Position numbers and translations under genes: made by a program. Below, piece by piece: positions 1 through 8,879 of a stretch of DNA of 64,000 nt (position 1 is its first letter; each line of letters starts with the position of its first letter). The notes beneath the pieces are model-generated. The model saw only the letters and a program-made list of their open reading frames with translations. It was not told the origin of the DNA and searched no databases. The stretch is taken from the NCBI RefSeq assembly GCF_004770475.1, contig NZ_RQHK01000017.1, forward strand, positions 930,001 through 994,000, written 5' to 3'. The stretch is from Leptospira mtsangambouensis (lineage in GTDB: Bacteria; Spirochaetota; Leptospiria; Leptospirales; Leptospiraceae).

Positions 1-1
1 A

Positions 2-1306
2 GCTGTTGGACTTGCTCCATTAGTTACATATTTTGAATATTTGGGTTGGAAAAATAAATCCCAAGAAATGGATCAATTTGCCAACAAAGTTATGTTTGTT
101 GGGTTTGTCATTACAACTTCTCTCGGTGCTATGACAGGTGTTGGCATCTGGCTTTCCGCAAGTCTTGTAAGTCCTGCATCTATCGGCAGTTTAATTCGTG
201 TTTTCTTCTGGGCCTGGTTTACGGAATGGATTGTTTTTGTCACCGAAGTCGTTTTAATCCTCCTATACTTTTTAACATGGAAAAAGTCACTCCAATCTGA
301 AGATGCAAAAAAGAAACACATCAAATTTGGAATTGCCCTTTCTATTTTTTCTTGGATCACGATGGCGATCATCGTAGCAATTCTTAGTTTTATGATGGAT
401 CCTGGAAGTTGGAGCCAAACCAAATCTTTTGTCGATGCAGTAATCAACCCAGTTTATATGGCTCAATTGGCTTTTAGAACACCTGTTGCGATGTTTATGG
501 CAGGAACAGTAGTATTATTCTTATCTGTATTCTTTACAAAAAAAGGCAGCCCCTTACGAAAATCCGTAACCAAAACTACTTCCATTTGGATTCTAAGTTG
601 GTCAATTTGGGTAGTAGTTGGCTCAATTTTTTACTATTCTGTGATTCCAGATATGATGGCGAACAATTTGTCCATTGCAGTGGGAACAATGGAATTTTCA
701 AATTGGTATGATAGTCTCCTCGTTGTGATGGGAGTTGGAATTATTTCCGTGATAGGGATTTCTCTCTATTCCTTGAGTGGAAAAAACTTACCGATCGCAC
801 TTTCTATCATCCCAGTTTTAATTTCTTTTTCATTACTAACGGTCTTTGAAAGAGCGAGAGAGTTTATACGTAAACCATTTGTAATTGGAAATTATATGTA
901 TTCCAATATGTTTCGAATTGAAGAATACCCTCTATTACAAAAAGAAGGAATTCTAAAACACGCAACCTATGTAAAACAGAATTCCATAAATGATGAAAAC
1001 ATAGTGGAAGCTGGAAAAGATATTTTTTTACTCACTTGCAGCAGATGTCATACTTCACATGGAATTAATTCTGTTGTTAAGAAATTCCAAACTATGTATG
1101 GATCATCAGACTTAAACCCAGATGGTATGGTTGCGTACATTCAGGGAATGCACAATGCACGTTACTTTATGCCACCATTCCCTGGTTCAGAATTGGAAAT
1201 GAAGGCTTTAGTAACTTACATACAAAAAACAAAAGACTACCCAATCCCTACCGAAGGGGCTCAAGAAACAGGAGTAACTGTTTCTATCAAAAGAGGTCAT
1301 CAATGA
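2..1306 (+). CDS. CydA-like membrane subunit with C-terminal cytochrome c domain (5' end outside window)
   Basis: The frame is open from base 2, and the residues before the TTG at 41 (APLVTYFEYLGWK) continue the first CydA-like helix, so the gene starts upstream. Eight or so hydrophobic helices follow, with a segment FTEWIVFVTEVVL that resembles the glutamate-bearing helix of cytochrome bd subunit I. The position of the second CydA heme-ligand histidine reads AFRTPVA, with Arg in place of His. A CSRCH heme c motif lies at 1037-1051, so the tail is a c-type cytochrome facing the periplasm. The gene overlaps the next by ATGA, indicating an operon. Family knowledge: bd-type quinol oxidases reduce oxygen, and variants with fused cytochrome c exist. 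The actual substrate here is inference. No CydB is visible downstream. Confidence 0.7.
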   Translation, partial: AVGLAPLVTYFEYLGWKNKSQEMDQFANKVMFVGFVITTSLGAMTGVGIWLSASLVSPASIGSLIRVFFWAWFTEWIVFVTEVVLILLYFLTWKKSLQSEDAKKKHIKFGIALSIFSWITMAIIVAILSFMMDPGSWSQTKSFVDAVINPVYMAQLAFRTPVAMFMAGTVVLFLSVFFTKKGSPLRKSVTKTTSIWILSWSIWVVVGSIFYYSVIPDMMANNLSIAVGTMEFSNWYDSLLVVMGVGIISVIGISLYSLSGKNLPIALSIIPVLISFSLLTVFERAREFIRKPFVIGNYMYSNMFRIEEYPLLQKEGILKHATYVKQNSINDENIVEAGKDIFLLTCSRCHTSHGINSVVKKFQTMYGSSDLNPDGMVAYIQGMHNARYFMPPFPGSELEMKALVTYIQKTKDYPIPTEGAQETGVTVSIKRGHQ

Positions 1307-2649
1307 ATATCATCTCTCTAATTTTAGCGAATGTTCCTGTCCCTAAAGATTTACCGCTGCCGTTACCCGCACCTGAATGGCTACTGGTGGGAGTGCTTAT
1401 TTTTTCTTTTTTATGCCATATTCTTTTTGTAAATTTAATGGTAGGCGGAACGCTTCTTACTTTTTTTGCTCAGTTAAAAGGATTAAGAGAAAAAGATTAT
1501 GATACTTTAGCACACGAAATTGCAAAAACCATCACAGTAAACAAAAGTATGGCTGTTGTTTTAGGAGTAGCTCCACTTCTTGCCATCAACACTTTGTATA
1601 CAGTTTATTTTTATTCTGCAAATGCATTAACAGGATTATTTTGGATATCCATCGTACCACTTGTTACCGTTGCATTTCTGCTGACTTATCCGCACAAATA
1701 CCTTTGGGATAAGTTACAAAATAACAAAGGATTGCATATTTCTATGATTGGTGCTGCCAGTGGGATATTTCTTTTTATTCCTCTGATTTTTTTAACCAAT
1801 ATCAACCTAATGTTATACCCTGATAAATGGGGAACCATCACAGGTTTTTTCTCCGCCATGTTTCTTCCCAATGTGTTCCCTAGGTATTTACATTTTATTT
1901 TTGCTTCTTTAACAGCAACGGGTCTTTTTCTCTTTTATTACTTTGGGCGAGAATCTTACTCATTCGAAAAAAAATTTCTAACTTTATCAAGATATGAAGT
2001 AAGAAAGAGAATGTATTCTCTCGCTTTTATGGCAACATTACTTCAGTTTGTTGCTGGCCCTCTCATTCTTCTCACACTTCCAAGTATTGCCATCAGTTGG
2101 AATCTGTTTTATCTTTTAGGGCCTGCGATCCTTTTGGCAATTTATTCACTCTATTTGATGTGGAATGGAATTAATGCGCAAGAAGAATTGATTGGTCAGG
2201 ATTTTTCAAAAGTTGTCACCTCACTTTCAATCGTGATTGTCCTTATGGTGAGTGGAAGACATGTTGTACGAGAAACAGCACTTGGGCCACATAAAAAATT
2301 AGTCAAAGAAAGAACATCAGCTTATGAAGCAAAAGTTCAGGAAGCATTCCAATCCAAAGAAAATCAAAAAGAAACAGTTACTACTGTTTTATCAGCCAAA
2401 CCTGACAAACTAGAAGGCGAAAAGATTTTCCGTGGAAATTGTTCGGCTTGCCATTCGCTGAAAGCGAAAGTTGTCGGACCTCCCGTGACGGAGATGGTTT
2501 CCATTTACAAAAAAGATAGAACAGCTCTAATTGCTTGGATTAAAGCACCCGGTAAAAGAAGGAAAGATTACCCGCAAATGCCTGGATTTCCATCGTTTTC
2601 CCAAAGAGAATTAGAATCTTTAGCGGAATACATTTTAGACAACCCGTAA
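1303..2649 (+). CDS. second CydA-like membrane subunit with C-terminal cytochrome c domain
   Basis: This 448-aa protein begins inside the stop of the previous gene (ATGA), so the two are translationally coupled. Helix 1 carries FLCHILFVNLMVGG and a later helix carries RYLHFIFASLTATG; the two histidines sit where CydA heme b ligands are expected. The tail (about residues 365-448) has an NCSACHS heme c motif at 2440-2454 followed by PP and a methionine-containing PQMPGF segment that could supply the axial ligand. The pair therefore looks like a heterodimeric membrane complex of two CydA-like halves, each with heme c. I infer electron transfer between periplasmic heme c and membrane hemes. It could be an oxygen reductase, a nitric-oxide-type reductase or a quinol:cytochrome c module. 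Confidence 0.7.
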   Translation: MNIISLILANVPVPKDLPLPLPAPEWLLVGVLIFSFLCHILFVNLMVGGTLLTFFAQLKGLREKDYDTLAHEIAKTITVNKSMAVVLGVAPLLAINTLYTVYFYSANALTGLFWISIVPLVTVAFLLTYPHKYLWDKLQNNKGLHISMIGAASGIFLFIPLIFLTNINLMLYPDKWGTITGFFSAMFLPNVFPRYLHFIFASLTATGLFLFYYFGRESYSFEKKFLTLSRYEVRKRMYSLAFMATLLQFVAGPLILLTLPSIAISWNLFYLLGPAILLAIYSLYLMWNGINAQEELIGQDFSKVVTSLSIVIVLMVSGRHVVRETALGPHKKLVKERTSAYEAKVQEAFQSKENQKETVTTVLSAKPDKLEGEKIFRGNCSACHSLKAKVVGPPVTEMVSIYKKDRTALIAWIKAPGKRRKDYPQMPGFPSFSQRELESLAEYILDNP

Positions 2650-2663
2650 TAGCCAATGACTGG

Positions 2664-2697
2664 ATCGGAGGGTAGAGACACCCTCCGATTTTTTTTC
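2664..2697 (+). terminator. rho-independent terminator of the cytochrome operon
   Basis: A perfect 10-bp stem, ATCGGAGGGT (2664-2673) with ACCCTCCGAT (2680-2689), closes a 6-nt loop and is followed by an uninterrupted T run to 2696. It lies 15 bases after the stop of the second cytochrome gene. Confidence 0.93.
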
Positions 2698-2703
2698 TTG
2701 AGA

Positions 2704-2736
2704 CGCATAGATCACAATCTAATTTTGATCTATGCG
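2704..2736 (+). promoter_or_regulatory. 11-bp inverted repeat that swallows the SCO1 start codon
   Basis: CGCATAGATCA (2704-2714) pairs perfectly with TGATCTATGCG (2726-2736) around an 11-nt loop. The ATG of the SCO1 gene is 2732-2734, inside the right arm. In RNA this would hide the start codon; in DNA it could be a dimeric operator. No clear Shine-Dalgarno sequence precedes the ATG. The pairing is seen directly; a regulatory role is inference. Confidence 0.5.
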
Positions 2737-3310
2737 ACTTTTGATCGGATTTATTCTCTGTTTTGTTATATTACTTTGCAAACCAAGTTCTTTTCTCCAG
2801 AACCAAGACAATGAAAAATTAGCAACAAACTTTGAACTGATAGATATAAATCAAAATCCCTTTCGATTTTATGAAGATACGCAATCAAAATCATTGGTGG
2901 TTCTTTTTTTTGGATACTCTCATTGCCCAGATATTTGCCTTACAACTCTCAATAAATTTTCAAGTTTGAGCGATAACCTTCCAGAAGAAATCCTAGAAAA
3001 AATTCAATTTGTCTATGTATCAATTGATCCAAAGAATGATGACCCGCTAACATTAAAAAAATACATGATGGAATTTTCCAAAAAGATTATTGCCCTTACT
3101 GGTGATGCAGCGGAAATCAAAAAAATTGCGAATGATTATGAGTTAGTGTTGTTAGATAATCCAAAATTTGGTAAAGTCCAAGGGGAGGGAAAAATTCTAC
3201 ATTCAACCAATATTTACCTGATCCAAAAAAACCATAAAATTATAAAAACTTTACCACACCAGATTGGATTAGAAACATTAAAAGAAGAAATATTGGAGAT
3301 AGTAAATTAA
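2732..3310 (+). CDS. SCO1/SenC family copper-binding thioredoxin-fold protein
   Basis: The 192-aa protein has an N-terminal hydrophobic signal or anchor (residues 1-17) and a thioredoxin-like fold. Cys65 and Cys69 form the CPDIC motif, and His157 lies in ILHSTNIYLI; Cys, Cys and His are the known copper ligands of the SCO family. SCO proteins deliver copper to the CuA or CuB centres of heme-copper oxidases, or reduce thiols, in the periplasm. The gene follows the heme-c operon but is separated from it by a strong terminator, so it has its own transcription. No cytochrome oxidase subunit is in the window. The start was kept at 2732 because the signal segment needs it. Confidence 0.9.
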   Translation: MRLLIGFILCFVILLCKPSSFLQNQDNEKLATNFELIDINQNPFRFYEDTQSKSLVVLFFGYSHCPDICLTTLNKFSSLSDNLPEEILEKIQFVYVSIDPKNDDPLTLKKYMMEFSKKIIALTGDAAEIKKIANDYELVLLDNPKFGKVQGEGKILHSTNIYLIQKNHKIIKTLPHQIGLETLKEEILEIVN

Positions 3311-3367
3311 AATATAAAATATTTCCAAGAGTAAATTTGAGCTATTTTAACGCCATTTGCTCCAAGC

Positions 3368-3396
3368 AAAAAAAAAAGGGAACTTTCGTTCCCTTT
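3368..3396 (-). terminator. terminator of mreB
   Basis: AAAGGGAAC (3375-3383) pairs with GTTCCCTTT (3388-3396) around TTTC. Read on the minus strand, the stem is followed by a long T run (A run at 3367-3377 on the plus strand), 27 bases past the mreB stop. Confidence 0.8.
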
Positions 3397-3422
3397 CTCT
3401 CACCAAACCATGTAACCGATGT

Positions 3423-4445
3423 TTATCTGATTCCCGGCTTAATGTATTTCAATTCGTCCAAGTAACGACCTGTTCCAAGCACCACACAAGTCAGTGGGTT
3501 TTCAGCACGGAAGACAGGAACTCCTGTTTCTTTTGTGAGGTAGTGTTCGAGACCACGAAGGAGGCAACCACCACCTGTAAGAACGATTCCTCGTTCTACA
3601 ATGTCGGCCGCAAGCTCTGGAGGAGTGCGCTCGAGAACCGATTTGATCCCGTCTAGGATTTCGTCTGTTGGTTCTTTGAGGGCTTTACGGATTTCGTTAG
3701 AATCAAGTTCGAGTGTACGTGGGAGACCAGAGATTGCATCACGGCCTTTGACTTCCATCGTGTCGACACGTTTGTCTGCGAACGCGTTTCCAATCGTAAG
3801 TTTGATGTCCTCGGCAGTTCTTTCTCCGACGACTAGGTTGTATTGGTTACGAAGGTATTTCACAATGGCTTCATCGAATTCGTCACCACCAGTTCGGATG
3901 GATTCGGCGATTACCATACCACCAAGAGAGATCACAGCGATTTCTGTGGTTCCCCCGCCGATATCAACGATCATGTTTCCTGCTGGTTCATGGATCGGGA
4001 TGTTGGCACCGATGGCAGCAGCGAGAGCTTCTTCGATGAGGAAGATTTCGCGAGCACCCGCTTGTTCAGCAGACTCACGAACGGCACGTCTTTCCACCTC
4101 GGTAATTCCAGAAGGAACTCCGATGACGATGCGAGGTTTTACAAATGTAGTGCGGTTGTGGACTTTTGCGATGAAGTAACGAATCATCTTTTCCACAGTT
4201 TCGAAGTCAGCGATGACCCCGTCTTTCATAGGGCGAATGGCAACGATATCACCAGGAGTCCTTCCTAGCATTCGTTTTGCTTCTTGTCCTACAGCAAGGA
4301 CTCGGCCCGTAGAGGCTTGGACTGCCACGACCGACGGTTCTGATAAGACAATTCCTTGCCCTTTCACATGCACGAGGGTGTTCGCGGTTCCCAAATCGAT
4401 TCCCATATCGTTCGAGAAAAGTCCATAGAGGTTATCAAATATCAT
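3423..4445 (-). CDS. mreB: rod-shape determining protein MreB
   Basis: This 340-aa actin-fold ATPase starts [20 protein letters not shown]. The phosphate-1 loop DLGTANT, the phosphate-2 region [14 protein letters not shown] and the adenosine region [12 protein letters not shown] are all present, and the length matches the family. MreB filaments under the inner membrane direct elongation of the peptidoglycan cylinder; in a helical spirochaete they support the protoplasmic cylinder. No mreC or mreD follows on the minus strand: the gene ends in its own terminator, so it appears monocistronic here. It is divergent from ppx, with 144 bases between the two starts. Confidence 0.98.
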   Translation of the reverse strand: MIFDNLYGLFSNDMGIDLGTANTLVHVKGQGIVLSEPSVVAVQASTGRVLAVGQEAKRMLGRTPGDIVAIRPMKDGVIADFETVEKMIRYFIAKVHNRTTFVKPRIVIGVPSGITEVERRAVRESAEQAGAREIFLIEEALAAAIGANIPIHEPAGNMIVDIGGGTTEIAVISLGGMVIAESIRTGGDEFDEAIVKYLRNQYNLVVGERTAEDIKLTIGNAFADKRVDTMEVKGRDAISGLPRTLELDSNEIRKALKEPTDEILDGIKSVLERTPPELAADIVERGIVLTGGGCLLRGLEHYLTKETGVPVFRAENPLTCVVLGTGRYLDELKYIKPGIR

Positions 4446-4589
4446 ATCAGATCCTGGTGAAAGAAGTACGAAAGGGGGAATTTACGGTGGGTTCACACCA
4501 AAACAATAGAATTCTACCCGTTCCCCATAATTTTCGGCTGGTTTTTGCTTTCAACCGTAAAAATTTTCGTTAGGCTAGTTAGATACAAA

Positions 4590-6191
4590 ATGCTTCCTTT
4601 CTCACAAATTTTAAAAAAATCCAATCCCGCATTTCGCACGGAAAAGATACTCGCTGCCATTGATTTGGGCACAAATTCTTTCCACATCGTTGTCGTAAAA
4701 CTAAGACCGGATGGTACACTCGAATATCTGACAAAGGAGAAGGAATCGGTAAGACTTGGGAGTGGTAGCAGTGATTATGCGGTCATTCAGGACGATGCGA
4801 TGGAGAGGGGACTTGCTTGCCTCAAACGATTTCGTAGCCTAGCTGATTCTTACCATGCGGAAATCCGAGCCGTAGCCACTAGTGCCCTCAGGGAAGCAGA
4901 GAACCGCCAAGTATTTCTCGACCGAGTGGAGAAAGAAACTGGAATCCAAATCCAAGTGGTTTCGGGAAATGAAGAAGCAAGGCTGATTTACCTCGGTATT
5001 TTACAGGGCCTTCCTGTCTTTGAAAGACGAATCCTACTCATTGACATTGGAGGAGGGAGTACGGAACTCCTTGTAGGGGAAAGAGGAGAGATTCTATTTT
5101 CCACCAGTTTGAAACTAGGGGCCATCCGGTTAACAGAAAAGTATTTAAAAAAAGATCCCATAAGCCCCACCGATATTCAAAAATGTCGGATTCATATTGA
5201 ATCGGTTTTATCTGCCTTTTTACCTCAGATTGAAACTTGGAAACCCTTTATGGTGGTGGGAAGTTCGGGAACTATCTCCTCTGTGGCGTCTATGGTTCTA
5301 GAAAAAAAGATGGAAAAAAGGGACAGATTGAACGGAACGGAAATCCCGATTGATCTTTTTAAGGACGCCCGCAAACAAGTATTAGATGCTGACAGTTTAA
5401 AAAAAAGACTCAAAATTCCAGGCCTTGATGCCAAAAGGGGGGACATCATCGTTGGTGGTGTTTTGGTTTTGGATGAAGTATTACAAAGGATCAAAGCTCC
5501 TTCTTTTACAGTGAGTGAGTTTGCCCTCAGGGAAGGGATTGTATATGACACAATTGAATCCTGGTTTCGTCATAAAGATTCTTCCCTTCCTCCCTTAGAT
5601 AATATTCGCGAAAAGGCAATCAAAACTGTTGCGAATCTTTATCCTGCTGGAAAAAAACATGCTGCAGCTGTGGTAAAGATCACCTTGCAAATGTTCGACG
5701 ACTTGAAGGATTTACATGGACTTGGCAATTTAGAAAGAGACTATTTAGAGACGGCTTGTTATTTGCACCAAGTGGGACTTTGTATTTCTCACCACAACTA
5801 CCACAAACATAGTTATTATATCATTCGAAACTCAGAGGCAATGGTGGGTTTTTCTAACTCGGAAATTGAAATCATCGCTCTCATTGCTCGTTACCATAGA
5901 AAGGGCGGGCCCAAAGGAAAACATGAAGAGTTCAAAACCCTGAGGCCAGATGACCAACTCCTAGTGAAAAAATTAGCAGCCTTCCTTCGCATTGGGGACG
6001 GGCTTGACCGGTCTGAAAAATCTATTATAGAAAGGCTTGATGCAGTGGTAGAACGAGGAAAGGTTCTTTGTAGGTTATATCACCAAAAAGGAACAGATCC
6101 TAATTTGGAAATTTGGTCCGTAACGGAAAAAAAAGATCTTTTTGAAGAAACCTATGGTGTATCTTTAGAGTTTCAAACCTTTACTGTATGA
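4590..6191 (+). CDS. ppx: Ppx/GppA phosphatase family protein with C-terminal HD-like domain
   Basis: With the ATG at 4590 the product is 533 aa. An in-frame TTG at 4545 would add 15 residues without family resemblance. The N-terminal ASKHA fold shows AAIDLGTNSFHIVV, TSALREAENR and LLIDIGGGSTELLVG, the sites that bind phosphate and nucleotide in exopolyphosphatases. The C-terminal part (about residues 320-533) is the helical HD-like module with HH and CYLHQVG motifs. These enzymes hydrolyse polyphosphate and/or pppGpp in the cytoplasm; sequence alone does not decide which. The stop overlaps the start of the next gene (ATGA), coupling this enzyme to a SpoIIE-type phosphatase. Confidence 0.92.
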   Translation: MLPFSQILKKSNPAFRTEKILAAIDLGTNSFHIVVVKLRPDGTLEYLTKEKESVRLGSGSSDYAVIQDDAMERGLACLKRFRSLADSYHAEIRAVATSALREAENRQVFLDRVEKETGIQIQVVSGNEEARLIYLGILQGLPVFERRILLIDIGGGSTELLVGERGEILFSTSLKLGAIRLTEKYLKKDPISPTDIQKCRIHIESVLSAFLPQIETWKPFMVVGSSGTISSVASMVLEKKMEKRDRLNGTEIPIDLFKDARKQVLDADSLKKRLKIPGLDAKRGDIIVGGVLVLDEVLQRIKAPSFTVSEFALREGIVYDTIESWFRHKDSSLPPLDNIREKAIKTVANLYPAGKKHAAAVVKITLQMFDDLKDLHGLGNLERDYLETACYLHQVGLCISHHNYHKHSYYIIRNSEAMVGFSNSEIEIIALIARYHRKGGPKGKHEEFKTLRPDDQLLVKKLAAFLRIGDGLDRSEKSIIERLDAVVERGKVLCRLYHQKGTDPNLEIWSVTEKKDLFEETYGVSLEFQTFTV

Positions 6192-8749
6192 AATTTTATT
6201 TAAGATTATACGCTTTTCTTTTTCTCCTATTTCCTTTTTCCCTCTTTGCTTTGCCCATTGATCTGACAAAAAATTGGAATGTCAAAAAGGGTTGGTGGGA
6301 GTCTGAAACTCCCATTGGCGCCTCTTGGATTCCATTGGAAACCTTACCTCTTGTTTCCATCAAATCCCAATTGGAATTTCCTGATGGTGAGTTACAACAA
6401 ATCACAATGGTAAAACCATTTCTTTTGTCCGAAATTGATTTTAAAGAAACGGATGCTGACCTTTTTGCCTTACACATCCCTTATTTAAATAATGTGTACA
6501 AAGTGTACATAAATGGGAGGATTGTGGAAGCGAGTGGGATTATCGAAAACGGACATATCATACGAAGTGGATACAAACGCAATATTCTCATCAAACTTTC
6601 TCGGAATTTGTTAAAAGTTGGTAAAAATGAAATCCGAGTCCTTCTTGCATCCGAACCAGGCGAAGAACTTAATTTTTACAAAGTATTTAATAATTATATA
6701 ACATCTATCGATCGTTACACGGTGCTTGAAAAAGTAGAAGATGAATATGTTACATTTATGCTTTTGTTTTTATATTTTTTTGTAGGGATTTATCATGCTT
6801 TGTTTTACTGGAAACGAAAGAATGAAGAGTATAATCTTTACTTTGCATTATTTGCAATATTTTTATCTGTTTATATGTATTTCAGATCACAGGCCATCTA
6901 TGTTTGGGATGTAGATCCATTTACAGTCACAAAAGTAGAATACTTTGTGGTATTTCTCACTCCGCCTTGGCTTTTGTTATTTGTTGATACTTTTTTTCGA
7001 AAACGAATTAGCCTCATCACTAAAGGATATTTTGTTTTTAGCTTTGTCCTTGCAATGGTTCAGATCTTTGTCAACCGGGCAAATTCTGTGATGCTGTTAC
7101 GAGTTTGGCAAGGATCAGCTTTAGCATTCAGTGTTGTTTTGTTTTACATCACCATTCGTGCGGTATTTAAGAATAATAAGGACGCCAAAAGATTGTTAGT
7201 TGGAATTCTCTTTTTGGTGTTTACCGCCATTTGGGATATTTTAGGTGCTTCGGGAATGATCCCCATTCAAAACTTAAACCTTTCTCGGTTTGGTTTTTTA
7301 TTTTTTGTTTTAGGGATTGTCGTTGTTTTGGCGAATCGGTTTTTGCGAGTCCACAAACAAGTAGAAGAATTAAACTCTAACCTGGAAAGAAAGGTTGTCG
7401 AAAGGACAAACGAATTACAAGAAACTCTCACTCGAGTTCAGGAATTAAAAGTCCAACAAGATGGAGATTATTTTTTAACCTCGCTTCTTCTTGATCCACT
7501 AAACGATTCAAAAAAATCCCATTCAGCAATGATTGGAATCCAATCTTACACCAAACAAAAAAAGGAATTTGAGTTCAAAGGAAAAACCAAAGAGATCGGT
7601 GGAGACCTCATCATTTGTGATGATATAGTTCTTAACGGTAAAAAATACTTTGTGTTTATCAACGGAGATGCGATGGGTAAATCCATCCAAGGTGCCGGCG
7701 GCGCACTTGTGTTAGGTGTTGTCTTTTTATCGTTTATCAGACGAACACAAGTGGTTTTGGAAAGTCAGTCCAAATCTCCAGAACGATGGATCAAAGAATG
7801 TTTTTTTGAACTCCAAACTATTTTTGAATCCTTTGATGGATCTATGCTTGTTTCCGTTGTCCTTGGACTTGTGGAAGAGGAAACAGGCGTACTTTATTAT
7901 CTCAACGCAGAACATCCTTGGACTGTTTTGTATCGAGATGGGGTTGCCTCTTTTATCGAAGACGAGTTGGAACTTCGTAAAATTGGAACCAAAGGGATGG
8001 CAGGTGAAGTTCGGGTTAGGGTTTTTGTTTTAGAACAAGGGGATGTCATTTTTATTGGTTCGGATGGTCGAGATGATTTGATTTTAGAAAGTGGAGCTGA
8101 TGGGACACGTGTGATGAACGAGGATGAAACTAAGTTTTTACAAGTGGTAGGCGAATCCCAAGGTGAGTTAGAACAAATTGTCCAAAACCTCCAAACCATT
8201 GGTAGTTTTTCTGATGACTTAACTTTACTGAGACTTGAGTGGAGGGGTTTTGCCAAAAGAGTCGGCGCATCTTCACTTTCCTCCATAAGCCCAGACCATT
8301 TTTTATATTCCGAACTCCAATCCGTATTAGAATCCGGAAATGCAGAAGAAACCTATCATACCATTGAACGAATGTTAGTGAGTGAAAGTTTGGAAGATGA
8401 CGTGCGCATCAATTTGTTACGGGAAAAATCCAGAATTTCTTTATTGTTAAAAAGATTTGACGCGGCAGTGGAATCTTTGGAGTCCATTTTTCCCTATTTT
8501 GTGACTGATAATGAAATTTTATTACAATTGAGTTATGCATATCGTAAGTCAAAAAATATCCGTAAGGCGGTCGAAATTGGGGAAAGACTTCGGGCAAGAG
8601 ATCCAAAACATATCCGAAATCTTATCAATTTGATCGAATGTTATAGGCTTCAGAAAAATGAAGATCGGGCAAAAAAGATTCTTTCCAAACTTGGGTCCAT
8701 TGCGCCAGAGAATCCCCAATATTTGAAACTAAAAGAAACTTTCAGCTAA
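6188..8749 (+). CDS. 7TM-sensor SpoIIE/PP2C-family protein phosphatase with TPR tail
   Basis: The 853-aa protein has a signal peptide (residues 1-22), an extracytoplasmic 7TMR-DISM-like beta domain (about 23-180), seven hydrophobic helices (about 190-395), a coiled-coil linker, a SpoIIE/RsbU phosphatase domain (about 425-690) and TPR-like helices to the end. Phosphatase motifs are EIGGDL, NGDAMGKSIQGAGGAL, FIGSDGRDDL and FSDDLTLL, whose aspartates match the metal-binding set of PP2C-type phosphatases. Such enzymes dephosphorylate STAS anti-anti-sigma factors in partner switching. It is coupled to ppx by ATGA. A paralogue lies at 46150-48546 with a different sensor but the same phosphatase-TPR half. 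The signal sensed is unknown. Confidence 0.88.
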   Translation: MKFYLRLYAFLFLLFPFSLFALPIDLTKNWNVKKGWWESETPIGASWIPLETLPLVSIKSQLEFPDGELQQITMVKPFLLSEIDFKETDADLFALHIPYLNNVYKVYINGRIVEASGIIENGHIIRSGYKRNILIKLSRNLLKVGKNEIRVLLASEPGEELNFYKVFNNYITSIDRYTVLEKVEDEYVTFMLLFLYFFVGIYHALFYWKRKNEEYNLYFALFAIFLSVYMYFRSQAIYVWDVDPFTVTKVEYFVVFLTPPWLLLFVDTFFRKRISLITKGYFVFSFVLAMVQIFVNRANSVMLLRVWQGSALAFSVVLFYITIRAVFKNNKDAKRLLVGILFLVFTAIWDILGASGMIPIQNLNLSRFGFLFFVLGIVVVLANRFLRVHKQVEELNSNLERKVVERTNELQETLTRVQELKVQQDGDYFLTSLLLDPLNDSKKSHSAMIGIQSYTKQKKEFEFKGKTKEIGGDLIICDDIVLNGKKYFVFINGDAMGKSIQGAGGALVLGVVFLSFIRRTQVVLESQSKSPERWIKECFFELQTIFESFDGSMLVSVVLGLVEEETGVLYYLNAEHPWTVLYRDGVASFIEDELELRKIGTKGMAGEVRVRVFVLEQGDVIFIGSDGRDDLILESGADGTRVMNEDETKFLQVVGESQGELEQIVQNLQTIGSFSDDLTLLRLEWRGFAKRVGASSLSSISPDHFLYSELQSVLESGNAEETYHTIERMLVSESLEDDVRINLLREKSRISLLLKRFDAAVESLESIFPYFVTDNEILLQLSYAYRKSKNIRKAVEIGERLRARDPKHIRNLINLIECYRLQKNEDRAKKILSKLGSIAPENPQYLKLKETFS

Positions 8750-8879
8750 AGAAAGTTTGATGGTCGTTTGCTGAATTTTTTTTCGTAAATCAGAATTTTC
8801 CTCCTTGGCGGCCTTAAAATGTCCGCATTGAGTAGTAGAATCATTCGTATATTTAGAAATGTCTGGAAAGGGAAATAGA

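Noticed and set aside
3601..4268. Long plus-strand frames opposite mreB
   Set aside because: Antisense shadows of a strongly conserved gene; serine- and arginine-rich composition is typical of such shadows.
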